This document shows positions 41,980 to 51,984 of a DNA stretch of 64,000 nucleotides, piece after piece (positions within the stretch are counted from its first letter, which is position 1; each line of letters starts with the position of its first letter). The position numbers and the translations under genes are program-made. Under the pieces are notes generated by a model. The model had not been told where the DNA came from and searched no databases. It saw nothing but the letters and a program-made list of their open reading frames with translations. Source of the DNA: Caldimonas manganoxidans ATCC BAA-369 (GTDB lineage Bacteria > Pseudomonadota > Gammaproteobacteria > Burkholderiales > Burkholderiaceae_C); assembly GCF_000381125.1 (NCBI RefSeq), contig NZ_KB905946.1, positions 1 to 64,000 on the forward strand, written 5' to 3'.

Positions 41980-43188
41980 TCAAGCGGCCGCCGCTGGCGT
42001 GAGCAGCCGCTCGATAAGCTCACGCACGCTGCGAATTTGATCCCCAAAGGGCAACGCACCCACGCCGCGGAAAAACAGGCCTTTCTTCACATCGCCTCGC
42101 AAGGCCGCGGCCAGTTGATGGTCGATGCAAAACTGGCCCCAGCCCGGCCGTCCATCGCGCAGCCCGCATTGGGCCAGGCAATCGAAGGCCTTGGTGCAGC
42201 GACGCTTGGCGCGTGCGGCGGCTTGCAGTTTGGCCTCGATGCCCAAATAGGCTTTGAGCCAAGGGGTGAGCACCGCGCGCGCGGGCAGACCAGCCACGCT
42301 GGTGAACTCGACCATGTCCTCCTCGCGGGCTTGTGCCAGCACCCGTTTGAACTCCGGGTGTGCATCGCCTTCTTCGGTCACGGCAAACGGGGTGCCCAGC
42401 TGCACGGCGCTGGCCCCCAGCGACTGCACACGAGCGATGTCGGCATGCGTGCGAATGCCCCCGGCGGCAATGAGCGGGATCTCCCGCTCGATGCCGGCCT
42501 TGTGCAGGAACTCGCGGGTTTCGGGCAAGACCCGCTCGAAGTCGAATCGGGGGTCGTCCAGATCGGCGACCTTGGCAGCGCCCAGATGGCCCCCGGCCAG
42601 ACGCGGATGCTCGATCACGATCGCATCGGGCAGACGCTTCTTGCGCTCCCACTTCTTCACCAGGAGCTGCACGCCGCGGCTGTCCGACAAGATGGGGATG
42701 AGCAGAGCCTTCGGATGGTCTTGCGCCAAATCGGGCAGGTCCAGCGGCAAGCCAGCGCCCACCACGATGGCGTCGATACCCGCTTCCAATGCACGCTTGA
42801 CGCTGGCGGCATATTGGCTGACCGCGCGCATGACGTTCATCGCCAACAAACCTCGGCCAGCACTGCACTTGCGAGCCGCGGCCACCTCGCGGTCGATGGC
42901 TTCGAGGTTGGCCGCATCGATGGCCTGCTTGGCCGCTTCGCCGCTGCCCAAGCCACGAGTGCGATCCATCAGGTCGGGATGGTGACGGCGCAGGTCCACG
43001 CTGCTGAGTGTGCCCACACCGCCCAGCGCAGCCACGCTGCCGGCCAAACGATGGGCGGACACCCCCACCCCCATGCCGCCCTGGACGATGGGCAACAAAC
43101 GCCGTCCCCGCAGGCGTAGCGCCGACAGGCCGCTGCGCTCGAGCAGCTCGGCCAATGCAGGTTCGACACAAGACGCGACTTCAGACAT
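41980..43188 (-). CDS. Nitronate monooxygenase (2-nitropropane dioxygenase family)
   Basis: A 402-residue FMN enzyme of the nitronate monooxygenase/2-nitropropane dioxygenase family, which detoxifies alkyl nitronates such as propionate-3-nitronate. Recognised motifs are RLLPIVQGGMGVGVSAHRLA near the N-terminus, AGLPLDLPD, LIAAGGIRTHADIARVQSLGASAVQLGTPF and the C-terminal GWGQFCIDHQ. The ATG at 43188 was preferred over an upstream GTG two codons earlier. A clean FNR-type box lies about 57 bp upstream. A decayed copy of the same gene is beside nnrS (6210-6449), again with that box. The link to nitrogen oxide metabolism is inferred from the shared promoter. Confidence 0.88.
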   Translation of the reverse strand: MSEVASCVEPALAELLERSGLSALRLRGRRLLPIVQGGMGVGVSAHRLAGSVAALGGVGTLSSVDLRRHHPDLMDRTRGLGSGEAAKQAIDAANLEAIDREVAAARKCSAGRGLLAMNVMRAVSQYAASVKRALEAGIDAIVVGAGLPLDLPDLAQDHPKALLIPILSDSRGVQLLVKKWERKKRLPDAIVIEHPRLAGGHLGAAKVADLDDPRFDFERVLPETREFLHKAGIEREIPLIAAGGIRTHADIARVQSLGASAVQLGTPFAVTEEGDAHPEFKRVLAQAREEDMVEFTSVAGLPARAVLTPWLKAYLGIEAKLQAAARAKRRCTKAFDCLAQCGLRDGRPGWGQFCIDHQLAAALRGDVKKGLFFRGVGALPFGDQIRSVRELIERLLTPAAAA

Positions 43189-43244
43189 GAACACACCGCT
43201 CGATGGAGAGGGTGAGAAGGTAAGCGCATCTCGTCAGTCGTGAC

Positions 43245-43258
43245 TTGAGCCTGCTCAA
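43245..43258 (-). promoter_or_regulatory. FNR/Dnr-type box upstream of nitronate monooxygenase
   Basis: TTGAGCCTGCTCAA is a symmetric TTGAG-CCTG-CTCAA site. It has the same centre CCTG as the box at 6497-6510. It lies about 57 bp before the monooxygenase ATG. If used at -41.5, transcription would start about 15 bases upstream of the start codon. Confidence 0.7.
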
Positions 43259-43259
43259 T

Positions 43260-43440
43260 GAACGATCGTCGATGCAGCACGAGCACCGGCGGCTTGGCGC
43301 GTGAGACGACGTTGCCGGTGGGCCAGGCCGGCACAACGCCACCGACGGGCACATCGACCCCATGCATCTCACCGACTTCGATCACCTGGGGCTGCCCATG
43401 CAGTGCCCCATGACCTTGACGGCCACCTGACAACCCCATG
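43260..43440 (-). pseudogene. Decayed universal stress protein gene (3' part recognisable)
   Basis: On the minus strand the sequence before the FNR-type box translates to SRAKPPVLVLH near its end. This corresponds to SRTKLPVLVLH at the end of the intact stress protein at 6521-6964, and the DNA of the two 3' ends is closely alike (GCAGCACAAGCAC versus GCAGCACGAGCAC). The stop codon is lost here, and most of the upstream gene can no longer be aligned. It is a remnant of a second usp gene, arranged before the box just as at the other locus. Confidence 0.65.
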
Positions 43441-43627
43441 CCGGCGTGCGACTTGAACGACCACACGCGCCCGCATCCCTCAGGACAAACCCGCGCGATA
43501 AGGTGGACGTAAGCCGGGCCGGTCACATTGCACTGCGTCGATGCAGCGTCGCGTGCTGCCACACGTTGGGACGGGCGGCGCCATCCACGCCCGCAATGCA
43601 ATTTCTCGTTTCGAGAGGAGACACTCG
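43441..43627. promoter_or_regulatory. Leader region of the DUF4212-symporter operon
   Basis: No gene is supported here. Close to the start of the next gene, TCTCG-TTT-CGAGA (43604-43616) forms a short hairpin that abuts the AGGAG Shine-Dalgarno sequence, which could weaken its translation. Promoter elements could not be named. Confidence 0.35.
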
Positions 43628-43885
43628 ATGGACAACGACAACGCGCAGGCTTACTGGTCGGCCACTCTGAGGTTGCTGACCAAGGTGCTGCTGATCTGGG
43701 CCCTGGTGTCCTATGGGGCCGGCATCTTGTTCGCCCCGGCCCTCAATGCCATTCATCTCGGGGGCTATCCCCTGGGTTTCTGGTTCGCCCAGCAAGGGTC
43801 GATCTACATCTTCATCGCGCTGATCTTCTGGTACGCCAAGAAGATGAAGCAGATCGACCGCCAATTCGGCATGCAGGAAGACTGA
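43628..43885 (+). CDS. DUF4212 small subunit of a sodium:solute symporter
   Basis: An 85-residue protein with two predicted transmembrane helices, LLIWALVSYGAGILFAPAL and FWFAQQGSIYIFIALIFWYA, matching the DUF4212 family. These small proteins are encoded directly before VC_2705-type sodium:solute symporters and are regarded as a small subunit. GAGAGGAG lies nine bases before the ATG. The large symporter gene starts 14 bp downstream, so the two are one operon. Confidence 0.93.
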   Translation: MDNDNAQAYWSATLRLLTKVLLIWALVSYGAGILFAPALNAIHLGGYPLGFWFAQQGSIYIFIALIFWYAKKMKQIDRQFGMQED

Positions 43886-43898
43886 TCGGGGGCGCACC

Positions 43899-45752
<1,854 letters not shown>

Positions 45753-45797
45753 GCGGCACGCAGCCGCCGCGGGCCGTCTGTCTGCACGGCCCGCCCC

Positions 45798-45826
45798 GAC
45801 CCCGCCGGTGCGCGGGGTCTTTTCTT
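45798..45826 (+). terminator. Rho-independent terminator after the symporter gene
   Basis: GACCCCGC and GCGGGGTC form an eight-base-pair GC-rich stem with a six-base loop, followed by TTTTCTT. The following genes, from 45860 on, would then need their own promoter or limited read-through. Confidence 0.85.
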
Positions 45827-45859
45827 GGCCAACAATCGACGCTGCGACGGTCCACGGTC

Positions 45860-46225
45860 ATGAGCATCTATCTCCTCAATTGGTTCTTTCTGCTGGCGCT
45901 CGTTCCAGTGGCGTTTTTCTGGCTGCGACGCGCCTGGCGCATTGGGGTACGCCGCGACTTCTCGGAGGTGGCGCTCAAGAAGGGGCTGCCGCCGCCCGAT
46001 GCCGAGCGCTACGCCCCCTATGAGCTGGCCATCAACCTGTTGGGGGGCCTCGTGTTGGTGGCGGTGTTGGTGGCGGTGCTGGGCTTCCAGGCGCTCAGCC
46101 GCGATGAATGGATTGCCATTGCCGGCTCGACGCTATGGATCAAGATCTTCGCCTCCCTCGCCCTGAGCCGGCAGGCCCATGGGTTTGCGGTGGCGGGCCG
46201 CCGGCGGCCTGGGAGTTCACCGTAA
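45860..46225 (+). CDS. Small membrane protein of unknown function
   Basis: A 121-residue protein with two predicted helices, LLNWFFLLALVPVAFFW and LAINLLGGLVLVAVLVAVLGF. A cytosolic loop between them reads RRAWRIGVRRDFSEVALKKG, and the C-terminal half is partly polar and basic. No family is recognised. It lies between a terminator and the sensor-kinase operon and probably belongs with the latter. It may be a small partner of the symporter-type kinase, but nothing in its sequence shows this. Confidence 0.6.
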   Translation: MSIYLLNWFFLLALVPVAFFWLRRAWRIGVRRDFSEVALKKGLPPPDAERYAPYELAINLLGGLVLVAVLVAVLGFQALSRDEWIAIAGSTLWIKIFASLALSRQAHGFAVAGRRRPGSSP

Positions 46226-46311
46226 GGCCGCCGTCGAAGGCACAGGCACAATTCGTGTTGCAAAGAGAGCCTTGCCGCCATGAACGGCGCGCCCAGGATG
46301 AGGAGACACCG

Positions 46312-46509
46312 ATGTTCAGGAGTCTGGGGGCGCAGCGGCTGGTGTTTGTGTTCTTCGCCGGCTGGCTGTTGCTGAACTTTCCGCTGATGGCGCTGTGGGA
46401 CCGCGAGGCCACGGTGCTGGGGGTGCCGCTGTTCCCCGCAGCGCTTTTCCTGGTGTGGGCGGTGCTGATCGGCATGACCGCCTGGCTCGTGGAACGCCTG
46501 GACGACTGA
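46312..46509 (+). CDS. Very small membrane protein preceding the symporter-kinase gene
   Basis: A 65-residue protein with two hydrophobic segments (LVFVFFAGWLLLNFPLMALW and FPAALFLVWAVLIGMTAWLV), ending in a short acidic tail. Such proteins with a DREATVLG-like loop often sit directly before SSS-type transporters or kinases. AGGATGAGGAG lies before the ATG at 46312. It ends one base before the kinase gene start, so the two are co-translated. Its size and position recall the small subunit/large subunit pairing of the symporter upstream. Confidence 0.7.
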   Translation: MFRSLGAQRLVFVFFAGWLLLNFPLMALWDREATVLGVPLFPAALFLVWAVLIGMTAWLVERLDD

Positions 46510-46510
46510 C

Positions 46511-49321
46511 ATGGTGCTCAGCGCGCCGCTGGTCATCGTCACCGCCTTCGCTTACTTGCTGCTGTTGTTCGCCGTGGCCTACCATGGCGACCGTCGCGCG
46601 GCCGAGGGTCGCTCGATCATCGGCAATGCCTGGATTTACACCTTGTCGCTGGCGGTGTACTGCACCGCCTGGACCTACTTCGGCAGCGTGGGTCGCGCCG
46701 CCACTGCAGGCGTGTGGTTCCTGCCGATCTACCTGGGCCCGACGCTGGCCATGGTGCTGGCATGGATGGTGGTGCGCAAGATGATCCGCATCGCCAAGAC
46801 GTACCGCATCACTTCCATCGCCGACTTCATCGCCAGCCGCTATGGCAAGAGCCCCGCCCTGGCCGGGCTGGTGACGCTGATCACGGTGGTGGGCATCGTG
46901 CCCTACATTGCGCTGCAGCTCAAAGCCATCTCCGTGGGCTACGGCCTGCTGACGCAGCCGCCGGCGTCCCCCGAGGGCGCGTCCGGCTCGGCCTGGTGGC
47001 AGGATACCGCGTTGTATGTCGCGCTGGTGCTGGCCGGCTTCACGATCGTCTTCGGGGTGCGCCACCTGGACAGCACCGAACGCCACGAAGGCATGGTCGC
47101 AGCCATTGCTTTTGAGTCGCTGGTCAAGCTGCTGGCCTTCCTGGCCGTCGGCGTCTTCGTCACCTGGGGGCTGTACGACGGCCTGGGTGATCTGTTCGGC
47201 CGGGCCCTGGCCGACCCGGAACTGGCTGCCCTGCTCAGCCCCTCCCAAGGCGCGGGGCAGGGCCATGGATTTGCCTACGGCTCGTGGTTCGCGCTGACGC
47301 TGCTGTCGATGCTGTCGGTCATCTTCTTGCCGCGGCAGTTCCAAGTGATGGTGGTGGAAAACGTCGATGAGAACCACCTCAAACGCGCCGCCTGGGCCTT
47401 CCCGGCCTACATGCTGCTCATCAATCTCTTCGTGCTGCCCATCGCGCTGGGCGGATTGATGCACTTCGACAAGGGCAGCCACGACCCCGAGGGCTTCCTG
47501 ATCTCGCTGCCGCTGTCGGCCGACCAACAGGCCTTGGCCTTGTTGGCCTTCATCGGTGGCCTGTCGGCCGCCACGGGCATGGTCATCGTCGAGTCGATCG
47601 CCGTCTCGACCATGGTATGCAACGATCTGATCATGCCCTGGCTGCTGCGCACCCGGCGCGTGCAAGCCCGCTCGGGCGGCGATCTCACCGGGGTGCTGTT
47701 GGGCATCCGGCGCGCGGCCATCGTGGGCATCTTGCTACTGGGCTACTTGTACTTCCACCTCGCCGGTGAAGCCTACGCGCTGGTGAGCATCGGTCTGATC
47801 AGTTTTGCCGCGGTGGCCCAGTTCGCGCCGGCGATGCTGGGGGGCATGTATTGGAAAGGCGGCACCCGCGAAGGCGCGATGGCCGGCCTGTTGGCCGGTT
47901 TTACCCTGTGGATGTACACGCTGTTGTTGCCTTCACTGGTCAAGTCGGGCTGGCTGGAGACCTCGCTGCTGGAGCACGGCCCCTTCGGCTGGGAACTGCT
48001 CAAGCCCGAGGCCTTGCTCGGCCTCAGCGGACTGGACCCGCTCACGCACTCCTTGTTCTGGAGCCTGTTGGCCAACATCGGCGCCTATGTGGGCCTGTCC
48101 TTGTGGCGCGGACCCTCGGCCCATGAAACCAGCCAGGCCATGCTGTTCGTCGACGTGTTCGATCGCACCCAGGCCACCCGTCCGGTGTTCTGGCGCGGCC
48201 GCGCGCACGTGGCCGATTTGTTGCCGCTGGTCTCACGCTTTCTCGGTCCGGCACATGCCCAGCGGCTGTTCGAGGACTATGCCCGCCAGGTCGGTGCGCC
48301 CAGCATCGAGCGCATCCCGGCCGACGCCCGCCTGGTGCACTACGTGGAAACCCAGCTCGCCGGCGCCATCGGCAGCGCCTCGGCGCGCGTGATGGTGGCC
48401 TCGGTGGTCGAAGAAGAAGCCCTGGATCTGGACGACGTGATGCGCATGCTGGAGGAAACCTCGCAACTGCGAGCCCACTCGCGCGAGCTGGAGGAAAAAT
48501 CGCGTGCGCTGGAGCAGCTCACGGCCGAGTTGCGCCAAGCCAATGAGCAGCTCAAAAGCCTCGACCGCTTGAAGGATGATTTCATGTCCTCGGTCACGCA
48601 TGAGTTACGCACACCGCTGACCTCCATCCGGGCGCTGTCCGAACTGATGCTCGACGACGCGGACATGGATCGCGCCCAGCGCCAGCAATTCCTGGGTCTC
48701 ATCGTCAGCGAAACCGAACGCCTGAGCCGACTGGTCAACCAGGTGCTGGACATGGCCAAGATCGAGTCGGGCCACGCCGAATGGCACCCCACCGACGTGG
48801 ACTTGGCCGCGCTGTTGGAGCAAGCCGTCAACACCACGCGAGAGCTCTTCCACGAGCGCGGCGCCCAAGTCCACCTGCATCTGCCACCGGGCTTGCGCAC
48901 GCTGCGCACCGACCGCGACCGGCTGATGCAGGTGATGTTCAACCTGCTGACCAATGCCGCCAAGTTCGTGCCGCAGGGCCGCGGCCGCGTGGACGTTCGG
49001 GTCCTGCCCGACGAGCGCGGCGTTCGCATCGAGGTGCAAGACAATGGCCCCGGCGTCCCCGAGTCGCTGCGGTCCACGGTGTTCGAAAAATTCCGTCAGG
49101 GCGGGGACGAGAGCATCCGCCGTCAAGGCACCGGGCTGGGCTTGCCCATCAGCCGGCAGATCGTGGAGCATTTCGGCGGACGCATGTGGTTGAGCGAGGA
49201 AGACGGCCCCGGCGCCTGCTTCTGCCTGTGGATGCCCTGGACGCCCACGAACGAATCGATGCATCAAGAACGCCCCACCGGAGACGAGCATGCCTGCCAA
49301 GATCCTCATCGCGGACGATGA
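46511..49321 (+). CDS. Sodium:solute symporter-fused histidine kinase (CrbS/CbrA-like)
   Basis: A 936-residue hybrid of a transporter-like sensor and a kinase. Residues 1 to about 530 hold about thirteen membrane helices of the SSS family (IYTLSLAVYCTAWTYFGSVG, PRQFQVMVVENVDENHLKRA). A helical coiled linker (LEEKSRALEQLTAELRQANE) is followed by HisKA with the phospho-acceptor H697 (SVTHELRTPLTSI) and a HATPase domain (FNLLTNAAKFVP, VQDNGPGVP, GTGLGLPISRQIV). CrbS-type kinases sense acetate or a similar solute and control its uptake and activation. The gene overlaps the downstream receiver gene by 32 bp. Confidence 0.93.
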   Translation: MVLSAPLVIVTAFAYLLLLFAVAYHGDRRAAEGRSIIGNAWIYTLSLAVYCTAWTYFGSVGRAATAGVWFLPIYLGPTLAMVLAWMVVRKMIRIAKTYRITSIADFIASRYGKSPALAGLVTLITVVGIVPYIALQLKAISVGYGLLTQPPASPEGASGSAWWQDTALYVALVLAGFTIVFGVRHLDSTERHEGMVAAIAFESLVKLLAFLAVGVFVTWGLYDGLGDLFGRALADPELAALLSPSQGAGQGHGFAYGSWFALTLLSMLSVIFLPRQFQVMVVENVDENHLKRAAWAFPAYMLLINLFVLPIALGGLMHFDKGSHDPEGFLISLPLSADQQALALLAFIGGLSAATGMVIVESIAVSTMVCNDLIMPWLLRTRRVQARSGGDLTGVLLGIRRAAIVGILLLGYLYFHLAGEAYALVSIGLISFAAVAQFAPAMLGGMYWKGGTREGAMAGLLAGFTLWMYTLLLPSLVKSGWLETSLLEHGPFGWELLKPEALLGLSGLDPLTHSLFWSLLANIGAYVGLSLWRGPSAHETSQAMLFVDVFDRTQATRPVFWRGRAHVADLLPLVSRFLGPAHAQRLFEDYARQVGAPSIERIPADARLVHYVETQLAGAIGSASARVMVASVVEEEALDLDDVMRMLEETSQLRAHSRELEEKSRALEQLTAELRQANEQLKSLDRLKDDFMSSVTHELRTPLTSIRALSELMLDDADMDRAQRQQFLGLIVSETERLSRLVNQVLDMAKIESGHAEWHPTDVDLAALLEQAVNTTRELFHERGAQVHLHLPPGLRTLRTDRDRLMQVMFNLLTNAAKFVPQGRGRVDVRVLPDERGVRIEVQDNGPGVPESLRSTVFEKFRQGGDESIRRQGTGLGLPISRQIVEHFGGRMWLSEEDGPGACFCLWMPWTPTNESMHQERPTGDEHACQDPHRGR

Positions 49322-49667
49322 GCCCAACATCTTGCTGTCGCTGGAATACCTGATGAAGCGCGAGGGCTATGAGGTGAGCTTGGCGCGTGATGGTCAGGAG
49401 GCCCTGGAGGCCATCCGTGCCGACCCGCCGGCCCTGGTGCTGCTCGATGTGATGATGCCGCGCCGCAACGGCTTCGAAGTGTGCCAGGAAGTGCGCAGCG
49501 ACGAGCGCCTGCGCGGCGTGCGCATCTTGATGCTCACTGCCAAAGGGCGCGACACCGACATCGCCAAAGGGTTGGCGTTGGGTGCCGACGCCTATGTGAC
49601 CAAGCCCTTCTCCACCAAGGACCTGGTGGGCAAGGTGCGCGAGATGCTGGAGGCACAGGGCTCGTGA
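49290..49667 (+). CDS. Receiver-only response regulator
   Basis: A 125-residue CheY-like receiver without an output domain. The acidic pair D9-D10 (IADDEP), the phospho-acceptor D53 (VLLDVMMPRRNG), a switch threonine in ILMLTAKG and the lysine in VTKPFS are all present. It starts inside the kinase gene and its stop overlaps a GTG start of the next gene (GTGA), so it is translated with both. Most CrbR-type regulators carry a LuxR helix-turn-helix. Its absence here implies that output goes through protein contact, and the fused exonuclease next door is one obvious candidate. Confidence 0.92.
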   Translation: MPAKILIADDEPNILLSLEYLMKREGYEVSLARDGQEALEAIRADPPALVLLDVMMPRRNGFEVCQEVRSDERLRGVRILMLTAKGRDTDIAKGLALGADAYVTKPFSTKDLVGKVREMLEAQGS

Positions 49668-51817
49668 GGATCGATCGCCGCTTCGTGCTGGCCTTGCTGG
49701 CCTTCGCGCTGGCGCTGCTGTCGTGGGGCGCGCTGAGCGTGGCGCTGGTGTGGTCCACCGTCGATGAGCCCCAGCGCCACATGCTGCGCACGGTGTTGAC
49801 CGAGCGAGCCCCCTTGATCGCCATGGCCTTCGTCGTCACGTTGGGCCTGGTCGTGTTGCTGTTGCGCCCGGTTTATCGGCGCTGGATCACCGCGGCGGCC
49901 CGACTGGCCGAGGACACCCAAACCGTGCTGGGCACCGGCGTCGTGCGCGAAATCACCCCGCGAGGCAGCGCCGAGCTGCGTGCACTCACCGGGGTGATCA
50001 ACGAACTCGTGCGCCAACGCGCGCGGCTGCGCGAGGACATGGCCCAGCAAGTGCGCCTGGCCAGCCAACGCATCGAACAGGAACGCTCGCGCCTGGCCGC
50101 GCTGATGGCCGAGCTCCGGCAAGCCGTGGTGGTGTGCAACCTCGACGGACGCATGCTGCTGTACAACGCCCGTGCGCGCAGCCAGTTCCGTGCCCTGTCC
50201 AGCACGCCGGCCCTGGCCGACGGAGCCGAATTGATCGGTCTGGGCCGCTCGATCTACACCGTGATCGACCGCCGTCTGGTGGCCCATGCGCTAGACCTCC
50301 TACGCCGTCAAATGGCACGTGGTCAGCCCGAGCCCTCGGCCCAGTTCGTCACCAGCACGCCCACGGGCCAGCTGTTGCGCGTGCAGATGACGCCGGTGCG
50401 CGATCCATCGGAGTCGGGCCTGGGCGGCTTTTTGCTGATGCTGGAGAACATCACCGAGGCCTTCGAGGCCGAAAGCGAGCGCGACCGCGTCTTGCACGAC
50501 CTCATCCAAGGCACGCGCGCCTCGCTGGCGTCGCTGCGGGCGGCCGTCGAAGTGCTGGATGATCCTGCACTGGACGCATCGATGCGTGAGCGCTTGCAGC
50601 ACGTGGTGCGCGAGGAAACGGCCACGATGAGCCGCCGGCTCAACGACCTGGCCCAGCGCAGCACCGAAGCGCGGCGCACCCGCTGGCCGCTGGAGGACAT
50701 GCTCGGCGCCGACTTCGTCGCCGCCGCCGCCCAGCGTCTGCAAGCCATCCACGGCGCTCGTGTGAACGTCGGCGAGGTCGATGCCACCGTGTGGCTGCGC
50801 GTGGACAGCTTCTCGTTGCTGCAGGCCCTGGCCTACCTGGCCGGCCGGCTGGTGGACGAGTACCAGGTGCGCTATTTGCAGTTGCGCCTGGCCCCGGCCG
50901 GCGCACATGCCCACCTGGACCTGGTCTGGCCCGGCCAGGCGATGAGCACCGAGACCGTGATGAGCTGGGAGCTCGACCCCATGCAGGGCGGCGCGGGCGC
51001 CTCCCCGCTGAGCGTGCGCGAAGTGCTCGACCGCCACGGCGGCGAATTCTGGTTCGAACGCGAGCGCACGCGCAATCAGGCCTTCTTCCGTTTCCTGCTC
51101 CCGCAGGCCACTGCCCCGGAAGCCCCCCCGGCAACAGCCCTGCTCCCTCAGGACCGCCGGCCGGAGTTCTACGATTTCGATCTGTTCCAGACCAGCGATT
51201 CCAACCAAGACCTGGCCGAGCGCCGGCTCGTGGACCTGGTCTACACCGTGTTCGACACCGAAACCACGGGCTTGGAGCCCACCGGCGGGGACGAAATCAT
51301 CCAAATCGGTGCCACGCGCATCGTCAATGGCAAGTTGCTGCGCCAAGAATGCTTCGAGCAACTGGTCGATCCCCAACGCCCGATCCCGCCGGCCTCCACG
51401 GCCATCCACGGCATCACGCCGGAGATGCTGTTGGGCCAACCCACCATCGACAAAGTCCTGCACGCCTTTCACGCATATGCCCGCGACACGGTGCTGGTGG
51501 CGCACAACGCGGCCTTCGACATGCGCTTTTTGCAGCTGAAGGAAGCCCGCACCGGCGTGCGCTTCGACCAGCCGGTGTTGGACACCCTGCTGCTGTCGGC
51601 CGTGGTGCACCCGCACCAAGACTCCCATCAGCTGGAGGCCATCGCCGAACGTCTGGGCGTGACGGTGTTCGGCCGCCACACCGCGCTGGGCGACGCCATC
51701 GTCACGGCCGAGATCTTCCTCAAACTCCTCCCCCTGCTGGCCGCCCAAGGCATCCACACGCTCGCGCAGGCGCGGGAAGCGTCGAAAAAGACCTATTACG
51801 CCCGCATCCAATACTGA
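49664..51817 (+). CDS. Membrane sensor-like pseudokinase fused to a DEDDh 3'-5' exonuclease
   Basis: A 717-residue fusion. Two N-terminal helices (about residues 8-31 and 45-64) are followed by a HAMP-like segment and a PAS-like domain (about 145-270, VVCNLDGRMLLYNARARSQF). Residues 280-480 resemble a histidine kinase, but the H-box position reads DLIQGTRASLASLRAAVEVL with no histidine, and the ATPase N-box is not recognisable. A G-box-like HGGEFWFERERT remains. After a linker, residues 525-700 form a DnaQ-type exonuclease with all catalytic residues: D531 and E533 (VFDTETTG), D619 (HNAAFDMRF), H672 and D677 (GRHTALGDA). The GTG start overlaps the receiver stop. The substrate and role are unknown. 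Confidence 0.85.
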   Translation: MRIDRRFVLALLAFALALLSWGALSVALVWSTVDEPQRHMLRTVLTERAPLIAMAFVVTLGLVVLLLRPVYRRWITAAARLAEDTQTVLGTGVVREITPRGSAELRALTGVINELVRQRARLREDMAQQVRLASQRIEQERSRLAALMAELRQAVVVCNLDGRMLLYNARARSQFRALSSTPALADGAELIGLGRSIYTVIDRRLVAHALDLLRRQMARGQPEPSAQFVTSTPTGQLLRVQMTPVRDPSESGLGGFLLMLENITEAFEAESERDRVLHDLIQGTRASLASLRAAVEVLDDPALDASMRERLQHVVREETATMSRRLNDLAQRSTEARRTRWPLEDMLGADFVAAAAQRLQAIHGARVNVGEVDATVWLRVDSFSLLQALAYLAGRLVDEYQVRYLQLRLAPAGAHAHLDLVWPGQAMSTETVMSWELDPMQGGAGASPLSVREVLDRHGGEFWFERERTRNQAFFRFLLPQATAPEAPPATALLPQDRRPEFYDFDLFQTSDSNQDLAERRLVDLVYTVFDTETTGLEPTGGDEIIQIGATRIVNGKLLRQECFEQLVDPQRPIPPASTAIHGITPEMLLGQPTIDKVLHAFHAYARDTVLVAHNAAFDMRFLQLKEARTGVRFDQPVLDTLLLSAVVHPHQDSHQLEAIAERLGVTVFGRHTALGDAIVTAEIFLKLLPLLAAQGIHTLAQAREASKKTYYARIQY

Positions 51818-51984
51818 GCATGGCCTCTCACCTGGGCTGATCCCCACCGCAGCCAGCGCGATCTTCGCACTCTGGTCCGCCCCTCCCCCTCAAGCGGCAG
51901 ACCACACGGGCCGATAACCGTTGCATCCAAGCCCCCCTCGTCAGCACGGAGGGGGTCGTACGGCCATCGACGGGATTCTTGACC
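51818..51984. promoter_or_regulatory. Leader region of the chemoreceptor gene
   Basis: CCCCCTC and GAGGGGG (51933-51955) form a strong hairpin with a nine-base loop, but no T-run follows, so it may be an RNA structure rather than a terminator. No other element is seen. Confidence 0.35.
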
